DNA from: Rallus limicola
Lineage: Eukaryota; Chordata; Aves; Gruiformes; Rallidae
Direction of reading: 5' to 3'
Assembly (NCBI GenBank): GCA_022605955.1
Contig: JAKCOZ010000005.1
Coordinates: forward strand, 44,072,950 to 44,136,949
Length of the DNA stretch: 64,000 nucleotides
Of this stretch, positions 45,748-59,731 are shown piece by piece. Under the pieces are notes generated by a model. That model did no database searches. It had not been told where the DNA came from and worked only from the letters and a program-made list of their open reading frames with translations. Position 1 is the first letter of the stretch, and each line of letters opens with the position of its first letter. The translations under genes were made by a program, and so were the position numbers.

Positions 45748-45822
45748 GGGGGTTTTTTCTTTTTTGTTTTGTTTGGGTTTTTTGGGGGTGGTGTGGTGGG
45801 ATTGTTTGTGGGTTTTTTTGTT
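45748..45822. repeat. G/T-rich tract with multiple G-runs
   Basis: The plus strand is almost only G and T. G-runs of three or more fall at about 45748-45752, 45775-45777, 45784-45788, 45798-45800 and 45810-45812. Five G3+ runs satisfy the basic requirement for a G-quadruplex, although some loops are long. It could also simply be low-complexity DNA. Confidence 0.8.
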
Positions 45823-48597
45823 ATAGTTCTCGTACGAAGCTTGAATGAAAGGACTTTATTCTTCCCTGCTTTTCATCTCTGGCCAGGTTTCTCCTGGATA
45901 TGGAGCAGGTTTAGGACTGGTGGCTATGCTCAAGGGTGCTGTGGTTTGGATGGTAATCTGGGTATTATGGTTTACACTTGAGCAGGCAGCCAGTCTGCTG
46001 GAGGATGGTGGAAGAGCCTCTGGATAGAATGCTGGTCTCTGGTTTACAAAGTGAGATAGCTCTTGTGGGTATGACCAGTAGCACTGGGACTGTGCTCCCT
46101 GTGTGCTCTTCAGCTCCTTTGCCAGTTTTAGATATGGCAGAATGAACAGTGATCTGAGCTGTGGAGTGAATATCATAAATGTTTTGTTTGAAGATCATAC
46201 TAATGCTGGGATAAATGTAAAGTTTTTGTGTCCTTAAGCCTGTAAGAAGTATAGGGCCTTTGTTTTGATCTGAACATATGCTAACATTGAAATGAATGGT
46301 TAAAGCCCTATTACACAACCAAGTTCAAATGGCTTCTTCATCTATTATGTACAACTCAAAATACAAACAAGTTTCCAGGTTTCATTCACAGGAGACCAAA
46401 GAGTGGATAAAAAAAGGTAGAGAAGGAGAACATAATTCATTTAGATTCTTAAACTCTAAACAAACTCATCTTGACACCCGCAGCTAAGGAAAAACTGAAG
46501 CATTAACTTCGGGATGGGGGAGGCAGGTGCAGCTAGAGATATAGTTGTTAAAGTACTTTTAACAGGGATGAGGTACTCTGTTAAAAAAGACTCCTGCTCT
46601 TGAATTTCTAACTGTGTGCTGTTTACAGATGCAAGGAAAGACAGGAGTGCCCATAAATTTAAGTGCCAGATAATGATTTACGCTTGGGTTTTTTGTCACC
46701 TTTTCTGTTTACAGTAAATATTTTTCTCCTGAAATGTTTGCCATGGCAGTTAATAATTTAAAGTTATATAGTGAAGGATTTCGTTCAAGGCTGATGTTAC
46801 ATTAAGCGATGTAGCAATAGAGAATAGACAATAATCTCTTCTGAGTTTACTCTCTGAGAAGCCAGGGCAGGCTAATAAAATAGGCAACAAATAGAAGAAT
46901 GGTAAAAATTTGATTTCTATTTGAAGCACAGCATGTGTCAGGAAAATAATAAAGTAGTATTCTAAGGTATCTGTTTCCTTCTTCAGTGAGAGCTAAGGGA
47001 ACCAACCTTTGTACATGCAACAGCCAGGGATTTTCTTCTAGATCTAACTCAAACAAAAATCACAGTGGTCTCTTCCATGCCTAAAACACTTTAAGTGTAT
47101 TTTAAATGTAGTCAAGTGTTGTCTTGCATTCCCATTTAGAAATATTAACTAGAAACTGTTTGGTCTTGTTTTAAAAATGATATCCTAGAATACCTGTGCT
47201 CAACAAGTATTGTTCAGAGGTCCTAAGTTCCAGTGAATTTGCTCTTCTCTTTGAAGATGGGTACAGCAGTGACTTCAGTGGAAATAGCAATGGCCCAAAT
47301 TATAGCAATGGTCACTCTTTTTGAAGATGTAGGCAGGTAGGCAGAATCTTCCATTTAGAAATAAATTAGTGACTTAGTGAATTGTAAAGGGAATTTTTGA
47401 TTATAACTTGTTTCTGTCAGACTATTACAGAGCCATGTTCACTGGTTCATGTTGTGTCAGTGGGTGTAGATTGCCCAGGATGCTCTACCCATGCATTATA
47501 TATACTTACCAGTTTATTCGCTATCACCGAAACTATTCTTATTTATGGTGAATAATAAAGATCCTGACAGCTACTAAATCCTCACTGATTGTTTTGTTGT
47601 TATTGTTATGAGAGCTACATGGGTGATATTCAGTGCACTGAACTTGGTGATCCCAGTATCTGATCTTTGACAGGGTCAAGGTGGCCCTTTACCCTGATGT
47701 TAATTCTCGTGTAACTATCCTCTCATCTCCAGCAGACCTCTGCTTCTAACTTCCATCTTCATATCCCACTGATGTTTGCTAAGCAATCAAGTCTCCTCTT
47801 CTCCAAATCTTTTCACAATTCTTTTTATTTGTTGATGTTCTCTGAAGGCCTTTGTAGAGGAAATATGAAATACTCTGGATCAATCAACTGTATTTATTTT
47901 ACACTGTCTCAAACTCCACTTTATATAAGGTCTATTGTTACACAGAGGTCTAATGTTAGTACACATGCTGCTTTAGCTGGTCTTAGACTCCTGAATTTTT
48001 CATGAAGTGCGAAGTTAACATCCAAAACCTTATTGTGAGGCACAAAGAGACCCAGCAAGTCACATAAATTGAGTCACCTGTTGAATACACCCAGCTCTTG
48101 ATCTGACTATTTTGCTGGTGCTGAACTTGTCATAGTACAAATATAAGTGGGTGAATTGATATGGTATGTCTGAAATTGCTTTTCTTCTAAAGAATATTGC
48201 TCTGGGGCTTTTATGCATGTCTGATCTCATCATGTCTGGGGATATGTAAGGATCTCAGCTATTATACCAGTTACAACACTATTTGTTGATTTCTAGTAGA
48301 AGTAAGCAGAGTATCAAGTTTGAATATATCCACTGTGGGGGAGAGTTATGACTTTAAATCTGTATTTCAGTGCCATTACAATGATAAATTTGTTAGGGGG
48401 AAGAATATGCTATAAAATTTCACTAACCCAGAAATGCCTTAGACTAATAGTTTGTTTTCAAGCATCTTAGTAAGTAATAATGCACGAATCCTGAATAGTT
48501 TAGGGATCAGATAGCTATTCGTATTCAGACCTATTGTGTAATGCATATGATTAAAGAGACAGACATGCAATTAAGTGATTTAGAAAAATAAAAAAAT

Positions 48598-48619
48598 AAT
48601 AGTACAGACCAGTACTATT
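48598..48619. repeat. Short hairpin (8-bp stem, 6-base loop)
   Basis: AATAGTAC at 48598-48605 pairs with GTACTATT at 48612-48619 around AGACCA. It lies after an A-rich stretch. It is short and A+T-rich, so chance is a fair explanation. Confidence 0.8.
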
Positions 48620-51600
48620 CAAGGTTCTAAAATCCTTTCTTGAAAATGTAAAATTATTATGCTGTCCCTGCCCAGGAAGGAACTTTTCTATTACTATTAC
48701 TTTTTACAGATTGTAAAAGGAAAGCACAAGACTGCAAATCTTGCACAGGGTCATAGATGGAGCAAATATTAGAACTTGGAAGTTCCTATTCCTTGCATCT
48801 GTGTTTTCAATATGAAGGTATCAACATCAAATAAGCTTTGCATTCAGCTTCTTTTTCTTTCAGAACCTTATCCAATACCCTCTTATCTCTTGTTAATTTG
48901 TTTTCTGTAGATAAGGGGATCTGTTCTCAGCCTATTTTTCTTTCCTGCTAATAGGATATTGGTTAGATACCGTCTCTGATATTGCCCTGCTTTCATGCTT
49001 GACACTTTCTTCCACAGTGGCAACCCAGAACACCTGTCAGTTAAAGCTTCCATCCTTTGCCTGGTTATCACTCTGATCAGATTTTGATGGAGAGGCCATT
49101 AGCAATTGGGTTCACAGTCTCTTAGATGTATTTGTACTCTTCTTGACCTATGAATCTAGGACATCTCTGAAATATTTATCTGGCTTCAGTAAGAAATCCT
49201 ACATAGATATTGTTCCTTTAATGCATCCTTATTGCAAGCTCTAGAAAATATCTTTAAAATACACGTGATAAGCTATGAAATGTTATTCTATAATGAGAAC
49301 ACTTATGTGTTAAGGGGAAGAATATTAAAAAGGAAAAACAAATCCACACATTTGGAGATGTGTTTGGAATTTTTAGGGGCTCTCTTAACAGCGTATTCCA
49401 GTATGTTGCTGTTATAAGCTAGAGGGGCAGAATGAAAGGTGCTTTTCACTGATGCTTTTTTAAAAGAAAATTTTATGCTACCCTTAGTTGGATCACTAAG
49501 GGTGCTTTCTGAGCTAGGATTTTAGTTAATGAAGTTGGAATGGGAGGTCAGATTCCTGAAGGCTTTCATGAGAGGCTTACTCTGAGTTTTCTCAGGGTAT
49601 CAACAGGTCTCCACATACATGGTGTGGCAGCAGACTCAACTCTGACTTCAGTGGGTGGTGGCGGCGACTCCAAGTAATCTGGAAAATGTTGAAGTTGGAA
49701 CAGAAATTTCCAAGATTTGGGAATGTACATAGTGCTTCTTCCCAAGGAATATAAAATTCCAGGACTTATTGGACAGAAAAATCATAGAAAGTTTGAGTGG
49801 CAAAAGATGCAAAGGAGTGATGTGACTGTGGGCTGTCAGTAGACTGGAATCTGCACCATCACTATGAACAACATCAAATGAAAATTAGCATTTTGACTTC
49901 TGAATTCACCAAATCTAAGCTTCATTTGATTCAAATTTTATCATCCTGTGTTAAGATAGTCACCTAGACTTCTAGAGTTGGTGGAGAGAGAAATTTGACT
50001 TATCCTGCTAAAGACTGTGAAAAGTTCCTAGAGGACCTTATCATTCTGAGTTTAGTTTTGGAGAAGCTTGCGCGATCAGCCCATGAACCATGTGGAATGC
50101 ATCCTGCCTCAAATTCCAGTCTGTTAGTCACATTCAAGCCTGGCTTTCTATGTGAGATACCCTTATATTCAGGGATGGGGGGGATTTACTCTAAGGTAAA
50201 GACTTGCATTCTCTGCAGCACTCCTGGTTGGAAGGAATTAGTAGTGCTCTTTGTAGCCTCCCCATTCCATCATGACCATCCATCAAACCTGATGTTCAGA
50301 GTGCTCCCTGCCAGGCAGTCCAATGATACATCTGTTAATCAACTGGCTGAAACCTAATGATGATCAGGCATGGTGGATAGAAGCATGGTGCAAATCATAC
50401 ATGTATACAAAAGTGAAAAAAACCCCAACAAAGTAATTGAAAAGTTTTAAAATAATCATTTGACTGATTACAGTTTAAGTTGTAAAGATGCAAATGCTTT
50501 TGAAGGGAATTAAAGAACCTGAGAAGGGAAAAAATATCAAATTGCTAGTATAAGAAATTATTATGTTAATACCTTGCTGAGCTTCCAAGCTGTACCCTGT
50601 GGGAACTAGATGTTTACAGAGCCCTGAGCAAGCTCTTTCTCAGCTAGGTGCTTCTGTACTCAACTATCGTCTCTGAGCCAAAGCTTCTCAGTGCTTGCTA
50701 AGCAGTGCAGTTGGAGAGAAGTTTCCACAGGGACTTGAATCAAGAGGGCTAAAGGGATGGAGAGCAGGAATGGAGAAAGTCTTCATTGTTTAAGATTTGT
50801 TCAAAGACTGGTTCTTTTGATTGAAGGTGAATAAATGTTCCTACCTCAGTTATGTGAAATGTTTCTATTAATTTTCCCCATTTCTTTTGGCTGTTTTGGT
50901 GAAAATCTTCTCCCTAGCTTCAGATGTGCATATTACAAGTTGATCTTAGCAGATCACCCAAAGATTTCTCCAGAGTCCATGGATACAGGACTGCTCTGCT
51001 TTGCGTTGCAAGGTGAACTGGTTCCGAGCACTACCCGTTTCCCCTCCTTGACTGTTGTGGGAGCCCAGATGTCCATCATCCATATCGCAGTCAGAAGACT
51101 TTCAGCCTTTCTTTGGATGGCTTAGCTACTTGGTTTTGTTAAAGTGGTCCCTTTAGGTAGGTGTATATCTATATTAAAACAATATCATAAACTAATGTTT
51201 CATAACTTTTCTTGAACTTCTCTTCATTTCCAGTCTAATCTAGGCTGTAGATTCCTATTTTTACTACCTGAGTATCATGAAGGCCTTGTGGTGTGCTAAT
51301 AAATAGCTCTAATTCCTGCTAGGCACAAGCTTGCTTTTTCCATGCAAAGTCACTGCTGGAGGCATAGCAATATGCAGTGGTGTGTCATATTGCCACTCTT
51401 TTAGATCAAATACCTTCCCTTTTTAGGCAAAAGGCAGCATATTGAATGCCTAGAGGAACTCTGCCAGTGTTACAAGTGACCCTGAGCAGCTGGTGGGAGA
51501 GATTTCTGCAGAAGGTTTGCTCAACCTTTGTGGCTCTGGGCTGGGGATACTCAGTCCAGATGGAATCTGCAAACCCTTCAGCTGCCAAATTCAAGCCTTT

Positions 51601-54600
51601 AGTGATCATGTGTAAAATGGGACTTTTCTCCATTTGGGAACTGTGAAAACTTTGGCAGATTTTCCTGGAAACAGGAAAATTCAATGCCCTTCCAAAATCT
51701 ATCTCCTTAAAAGTGAGCAGGCTTTTTTTTTTCTCTTGAGAAATCAGAACTGCTGAATGCGTCACTTTGAAGGAGTTTGTTGATTTTTTGTTTGATTTTG
51801 TTTCTTTTAATATAACCAACAAAGCTATTTTGCTGGGAACTTTACAAAATTCAGCCTGAGGCAGACACCCATCTGGGGAAATTTCTGTGACCCAAATAGA
51901 CTTGCAAAGCAGCTTCTACGAAAGGATGGTTGAGATGAAGCAATGGTGGTTGTGCTGCTCTTACTGTGATGATACTGTCTCTGAAGGTGCGTGGATAATC
52001 TATTATAAAGTTTTCATAGATTAAATGAGACCAACACTTGAGTTTAACTCTGCAAGATTCAGGTTCTCATCCAGGAAATATGACTTCTGGGACCTTTTCC
52101 TCCACACAGAGTCACTGTTGGGGGACCTGCGTAAATGCTAGGCTCTCCCACTGGGATCTTCCAAACCAATCCTGATCTTTTAAAAATGTACAAGCTTTAA
52201 ATGTGGACACACACCACCCCCTCTAAAAGAATGATCTTTAGCAGATCTTGAGGCAGCTGGTGTTTATAAATGTTTTATGTATCTCAGCACACTGACTAGA
52301 CAGTCGTGTGCCACATGGAACTGGATGTGAAAGCTATCTGTGTGATGCAGTTGCTGTCCTGGGTTAGACAGATGGGCATCTCCATGCCAAGATGATAGTG
52401 CAGATTGCACTCATGGGTGCACACGGCCTGATATAAAGGAGCTACACTGGATTTGGGATGGGATCTGGGCAGCTAAAGTTGATGCTTGACAGCATGTATG
52501 CTGAGCTGCTTTTTTTGCTGCTACAATGTTTGGTGCTTATGTGGAGTAACATGGCTAGTTAACCGATGACTACTTTGGGCCTGCAGTCAGTTGGCCCAGT
52601 GTAGGATTATTTGTGAGTGCCGGTGATTCTACCAAAGTTTTGGAGGCATTATGAAGCTTTCCTATTAGGAAGGAGTGTGAGTCCTCCCATTGGGATACTG
52701 TTCCGAGGACAAGATAAACACTTCCTCTGAACATGCAATGAGGGAATCATTGTAGTCAAAACCTGAGATTTCTTAGCGTCTCTTTAAGCGAGTGTGCTTA
52801 CAAATAAGGAATAGTGAGGCCTTGTCTCTAGGGCCTGTCTGTTATCCCTTCTGTGCCTTAAAACACATTTCTTGATGCAAAATATATACATTATACATAT
52901 CTTCTGGCTGTATTGCTTAGCATTTTTTTCAACTTTTTTTTTGGTGTGTGTATGTGCAATTGTACCCATTTCCTGCACTCAGGGGACAGTGATCTGCCTG
53001 AAAATTACTTGGCTGCTCAGGAGAGTCAGTCAGATTTTTCTGGTGAGGGAATGATGAAGATGTCTAGAAGGGGTATGGTTTTTTAGCTATATCATTACCA
53101 AATCTAGCTTTCAGCAGAAATAGCAAGTAACAGCTTAAGCAGAGATCTGCCTTCATGATCACTGAGTCCAAGCCCTGTGCACACTCTCAGACATGGGCTG
53201 GCCCTGCTGGCAGCCACCCGCTGTGTGCTGGCACTCCAGGCATTTTGGGTGATGCTGAGTGCTCAGAACCCCTGCCTCAGCATTTCCCGAGGCTGTGCTA
53301 ACAGATCTCTGGTGTCCAGGCTCAAAGGATGCCTCAAGGACCTCCCTTACATTCAGCACAGACAGAGTTTCAGTGTGACCTGTGTCCACTAACTTCAAAA
53401 GAAGTGCTCCAAAATAATTTACCCATTGATTTCTCACCCTTTTACTGATTAATTTTAAATATTTCTAGAGCTATTTCCTTGGGTTTGTTCTATATTTTTT
53501 TTTTTAAATCCAAATTGGTCTTTATCTACTCTTTGGTTGCTTCCAGGGTGATATTGGCACCTGAGTGTAAACAACCTAACATGTCCTGGAGGCAGTTTTG
53601 TGGTGTATGTCACCCCATTTAAAAAGTCTACAACAAGACTAGAAATTTTAAAAAAGGCAATTGTAACTCGAAGCGAATATCAGCCTAATTATTTGTGATA
53701 ACTTCTGTCATGTATTTAAGGCAAGCCCCTGGAATAAGACAACTTTTTTCTTTCCTCTCATAATGTTCTTTTGATATTTTTGACCCCTGTGGTCAGAATC
53801 AATGAACTAAAATCCCATGAAAAGCATGGGAAGAAGCATGTACTTAACATTTCATGCTATCACTGAGATTCTTCTGTAGACTGACTTCTAAAGATGTTTT
53901 TCTTTTAGGCTGATAACACCTAAAGATAGCTCGGGTTTTATAGTAAATCTCACCTGTATGGGTTTATATTCACCCATGCACTGAGGCTTCAGTCTGAAGT
54001 GGTAGGTGTTTGGAAGGTTTTTATAATGGAAAGGAGGCCATGCAGTTTTATTGCCACTACCCAGCGAAGCATGGTTCCATCAGAGCCTTTTATCGGGAGT
54101 TTACAAGCGCAGTGTTACAAATGAGTTTGCTGGCAGGGAGCTGACCCCTCACTGTGGAAAGCAGAAACTACTTGTATAATTCAAAACATCGACATCTGGC
54201 CTTCTGGGGTTTCCACCTGAAAAAAGACTCTGTCTGAAAAGGGCTGGAAGCAGATAAGGGTGGTACATACAGAACTGCAAGCCCTGCCTGGCAGGCAAAG
54301 GTCAGTAAACACTCACTTCATCAAAGCAACCAGATGATCACGTCGTGCTTGCAAGTTTTACCCTAATAAGCTGTGCTTTTCAGCAAGGACTTGCTAATCA
54401 TTTAAAAGTTAGCACAGAGCACTTGTCGTCTGGGGATGGGAAATGGCATAGCTGCATCCCTGCAGTGGTCTGCCTGTGCTGATAAGCTTTGCTCCAAATC
54501 AGGATTTGGTAGCTCAGCAGAGCGCAGTTGGGCTGTGGTGATCTAAACCTTTGCTGGCTCTGGTGCCTGTGTGCCCACTCCCCTGGCCCTGCAGACACTC

Positions 54601-54730
54601 TGCCTGCTCCTGCCAGCACTGACATGCCCCAGGGTCCCCCCTTGTGTTAGTGAGATGGTGCCAAGCCCTGTGCAGGGCTAAGGGCTTGAGAGAGTAATTA
54701 ATATTTCAGTACATTAGGAGTTGTGAAAAA

Positions 54731-54742
54731 GTGTGTGTGTGT
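54731..54742. repeat. (GT)6 microsatellite
   Basis: Six GT units followed by ATGAGGGG. Ordinary. Confidence 0.95.
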
Positions 54743-57700
54743 ATGAGGGGGATTGGAGCATTGAAAAAGGGGGTTTGTTGAGTTCAAAATGGAAGGACGT
54801 GCTGAAATGAGCAGTAGCTATTGCAGTAAATTTGAAAATATCAAAGTGAAATGTGTTAGCTCTTAAAATGGCTGTCCCTTATTTTTAAGGCATTTAAGGA
54901 GACAAGTTGGAATTTAAAGATTCTGCAGACATTACCAAATATATACCATCAGTGGGGAAAATACAGGGGTGAAAAACATCACCCAGCTCTGATGTAGAAT
55001 TATAAGAAGAAATTAAAATATAGGAATTTGAAGGAAAACTACAATAAATGTCTTTCTGCTACACAGCAATAGCAGAAGAAGATGAAAAAGACCAGGCAGA
55101 CCAAGTAAAAATGCTAGTGTCAAGTGCAGGCTGACTGTTAATACATGTAAACCAAGGGAAACAGTTATTCTGATTTTTCATTTCACCCATGTAATACTAA
55201 TGGAAAAAATTACAACAGAAATTTGAGAATCAGATCCCTCATGGGTGGTAAAGCCAACACACAACTGTATCTGCTTGTAGGACACATAAGAGTAAGGTAC
55301 AGAGCTTTGGGAGTAAACCCTTTATCCTAAGAAAGGCTTTCTAAAGCCCATGAAGAACAGGCAGGCTTCTCATTTCAAGGTTTCACCAAAAATAAATAGT
55401 GAACAAAAACCTTGACAAGGAAATAGCTAGTAGTTTTCAAAGAAAGCTGATTGAGTAGTCCAGTACCCTGGACCCATGAACTACTTCTACATCTAGGCTC
55501 TGTTAAACTGTTGTCACTGGCGAGCAGCAACCTTGAAAAAGTAATTCGCATCTGCTTGGAGCCAACCTGTGTAGGGAGGTTTGCTGTGCCCTCATGATGT
55601 GTGGTTCTAGTACAACAGCATCAGAATTCAAACTCTGCCACAGTTGTTCTCTCACTAATAAAGCACACATGGGTCTGGGGCAGTGCGGTTGGAGGAGGGG
55701 AGGTACAATAGCATCAAGTGGTGTTTCCAACAGGAGTTTGCTTCACTCTAACACTACATTTCTTTTTTAAGTAAGTTACTGGTTTTCTTATTTTTTTAAT
55801 TTTTCCTGAAGGCTACCCTGATCCACCACCTTTCTAGAGCTTTCAAAGGCAGTGCAAGTATCCTGGGGAAACAGGAAATGGTTTGGCAGGGTCGCTTTGG
55901 CTGAGAAGGAATACAAAACTTGCTTTAAAACTCATATTTATTTTTTAAGTCTTTAAAATTTAGTTTTTTTAATGTTCAGAGACTTTGGGCACAGTGTATT
56001 TATGTGTCTCTATATTTCTATGAGCTGAACAGTATGTGTAAAGCAAGCTGAGTGTGGCACACCACTGACTGAATAGCAATGTCTGTATAATTCTCCTTGT
56101 GCATGAGGCGGGGATTTCTCATTTCATACATCGGTAGGACTTGCTACTGCAAATCTGCAAATACAGATAACCGTATCCTGCCTTCAATGTTCATTAGCAC
56201 AGAGAATTTAGAAAGGTCCTTCCCAGGCCAGGGTGTGTAAGATGCAAAGTATTTCTAGCCTTTGCATTCCTGATAGGAGCAGCTTTGGATACAATCAATG
56301 TGTTTGCTGAAAACAGCTTTCACCTTATTGTTTATAGACAAGCAACAGCCCAGAAAGCCTCTGTGTCAGTTCTGCCTTCAACAAGCAATCTGGGTTGGGA
56401 TTTGCACAGGGGATTTGTTTTCATTAATTGTATAAACTAGATCCTCATTACTATCACTTTGAGAATTAGAGACTCTAATCTTGCAGAAAGCAAGAGCAGC
56501 TTTTATTCACAGTCGGTTTTAGACCCCAGCACATGCTGTAGGGGTGGCTAGCATTGATCATCTGCTCTTTCCCCAACTTCTGGAGCCTTGTGCTGCTTTG
56601 CATCATTACAGTTGCATTGAACTTCATGTTTCTGCCCCAGTTCTGGCACTTCTTATGGACTGGTGGCATTTGGCAGACTTTTTGTTCCTTGTAGCAACTA
56701 TCTGTTGTGTGCATCTTGGTGTTGCCAGCTGAGCTGTTCCTGGATAAGGACTTTTGTCTGCTTCTTGGGAGGAGTCAGAAAATTAGTTTGTTGGGTGCTG
56801 TTTTGCAAGATGGATAGAAGACAGAAGCAGTCTGCTCTTCCGGATGATCTCAGTTCAAATGAAATTGACTTTTTGCATAGTAACAATGTTTGGCTTTGGT
56901 TTTAAACTGGGATAAATGATCAGTCCTGATATTCATACTTTGAGTGCTGTTGTATCAGACTATCCTCTGCCACTGCTTGAGACCAAGGTCTCCCTTAATT
57001 TTTTTCTGGCTTTCTCTAATGAGCACCAACAGGCCTTGCCACAGTCCAGCTTCACAATAGCTCTCTTCTAGGTCAGTGATGGCTTCCAAAATGTGGTATT
57101 ATAGCCATGTTTTTTTGTAAGCATCCTTTAAATGTTCCTCCCTCCTTGGCAATGATGACCACTATGTTCTAGCTCTGAATTAATTACTTTGCCACACTGA
57201 TTTGATTTATTTGAGCTGCGTTTCCTCCAGAACATCAGCTTGTTTCTCATTTTGCATTGTTCACTTCATCTCACACCAACCAAGATTTCCATTCATCTAC
57301 TTCTGGCTTATGAGAAACAGGGAATAGGGGAGGAATAAGAAGTCAATTGACACTGTACAATGTGCAGTTGGCCCCTTCTGAGATTAATTTAGCAGGACCA
57401 CTGACTGGTTTCTGTCTGGCATGCCAGGGAGATCATTCACGTTGAGGTGTGGAAACCCATCGTCTGTGTCCTTTTGCATGGGACAGCTTTGACAAGTTTG
57501 AAAGAAAGGGCTGTGGAGGGGACTCTGTGCCTTCCACTGAGAACCAGCAAACATGGTTATGCCCAAAGTGAACAGCTGGGTCTGACACAGGACTACAATG
57601 CTTGGCATTTGTGTTTGTTCCTGGGATTTTTGGACTGCTTTTGAGAATATAACATCATTTATATTTACCCACTGTAGAGAGTTCTCTCTTTTGTGCTATG

Positions 57701-59716
57701 CCTCTTCCCTATTGTATCTTTGTAGGGAACATTGACATTTTTGTCCTTTTGATACACATTGATGTCCCAATGATATTTTTGTCGTTTAATTGAAGACTAA
57801 ATGACAGTTTGATCTTGGAGCTTCCTGTATTTTGAAGAGTCATATAAACATCTTTCTTTAACAAAACAACAGTGCTGTTATATTTGATTACCATTCAAAA
57901 TGGACCTCAACTAATGAAAATGTATGATTTTTTTTTTGTTTTGGTTTGACAGCACTTCAGCTCTTTAAGTGCATTTGAAATATTAGAAGTTTGAAGTCCT
58001 AACTTTTGCCTCATGAAAGTACACTGCTTGGAATCCTTAATTCGACATTTAAAAAATAAAACTGTTTTCTTAATTTAAAAGGGAGATGCCACACTGTGGA
58101 GGTGTGCAAACAGGAGTCTGGAGAATTACAGTTCTCTAGAGTTTGCATCAGGTATGTCATTTTGGTTGAGGTATCCTGTGCTTCAGATTCCCCCACCTAT
58201 GATTAGAGTTAATATTTACTTTATTAAGAAATCTTAACTTCAGAATCTCAAATCCCTTTTATGTTATTGCTTATTGTAAATCAAGTTAATGCACTTAAAA
58301 GGACTCATATGCATGCAAGAGATTATAAAAAGACTGCTCACATGGTCCAAATGAAACACATTAACAATACTTTTCCCAGTAGTGTGGTAGAATGCAGAGG
58401 CGTTTGCAGGATCAGTACTTTATAATGGAAAAGTACACAGCTTCAAATTCTTATGGCAAGAAATTTTTTCACTTTGCTGTACATGATAGGGCTCAGAAGG
58501 ACACCAGACACTTTGAAAGTCTGTTAAAAGTTAAATGGCTGGTGGGAATGGCAAGAGAATGCATTATTATTCCTTGGAAAAGAGCCATCAGCTCACACGA
58601 TGCCTTGCAATTAGCAAAAAGAAGCCAAACTCCTGCCCTTGAGAGAATGTAAAGTGGGAGCTCAGCTCATACTGAGGTGAAGTGACTTCTGTTAGGAAAG
58701 TGGGCAGAGGACTGCCTTGCAATAGAAATGAGCTTCAAAGATTTTTGGAAAAGGAAGGTGTATGAGAGATGAGAAGAGATGGAATTAGGTTTTGATTGTA
58801 CAAAGGAAGGTTTAAGTTCCTCCTAATGCAAGGGTAATGAAGAAGATTGCTGAGTACCGCAGTCTCCATCTCTGTAGAACTTTAGGTACAAGGTAGACAA
58901 ACTTCTGTTTTTTTTATTATTATCGGTTATTTACATCCTGTCCTTGTGGGTGTGTGCTCAACAGCCTCTTGAGGTCTTTGTCTACTTTCTTTTATGAACA
59001 TTTGAAATATGTGTGCCTACTTCACACAGGCTTCTTCTGGCTTTAATGATCTGGTTCTATAAACATTTTGTGCTGTTTCTCCTTGCACTGATGGAGACAG
59101 CTTTCAGATTTGTGTACTTACTAAAATTTCAGTTTGGTATTTCCATTGCTCAGTGGAGTGTTAAACAGGGGCCACCAAAAAACTCACTTCAGTAAAATGA
59201 GGGATATTTGGCTTTAAATGTAGAATGTAGGGCTTTTTTACTGAAGTTTTTTATAGCACAAAAAAGTCTCTGTGTGTGACGCTGTATACCTTATGAGTGA
59301 GAGAGGCGAGGAGAACACAAACTCTTCCTGGGCACAAGCTACTCTACTGTCAAAGTTTATTGTATTACAAAGAAGGTTTCCTGAGCAGCAGCTGGTGCAT
59401 AAGAATTTCCTTCAGAGCTGCTGGCAAATAAAAGCATTGCTTGCAGCAACTGCATTCTCGCTTCCCCAGAGATTCAATTGCTCACCCCTTCACCCTGCTT
59501 CCCATCCCCACTGAACCTATTATAGAGAAGCTGAAGTTTTTAGGTACGTGACATGAACTCAGTAATGAGAAAATAAGTCCTCCTGTTTGCTTCTGCCTTG
59601 GGTACAAATCTCCATCCCAAGACTGCTTCTGTACGTAGAGAACCACATTACAAGCAGTACTCTAATTTTGACTGTCTCTCAATGCCAGTTTGGCAGCTGC
59701 TTAAAAAACTTCTATC

Positions 59717-59731
59717 TTTTTTTTTTTTTTT
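59717..59731. repeat. Poly-T run (15 T)
   Basis: Uninterrupted T run in otherwise unique sequence, with no attached transposon that I can recognise. Confidence 0.95.

Noticed and set aside
45718..45848. Hydrophobic, membrane-like peptide rich in F and G
   Set aside because: It is a translation of the G/T-rich low-complexity tract.
49782..49825. ATCATAGAAAGTTTGAGTGG resembling the CR1 3' tip
   Set aside because: Only about 30 bases resemble the family and nothing downstream supports it.
53155..53210. Weak CR1-like wording (GATCACTGAGTCCAAGCCC)
   Set aside because: Following blocks do not match the CR1 order, so chance similarity is more likely.
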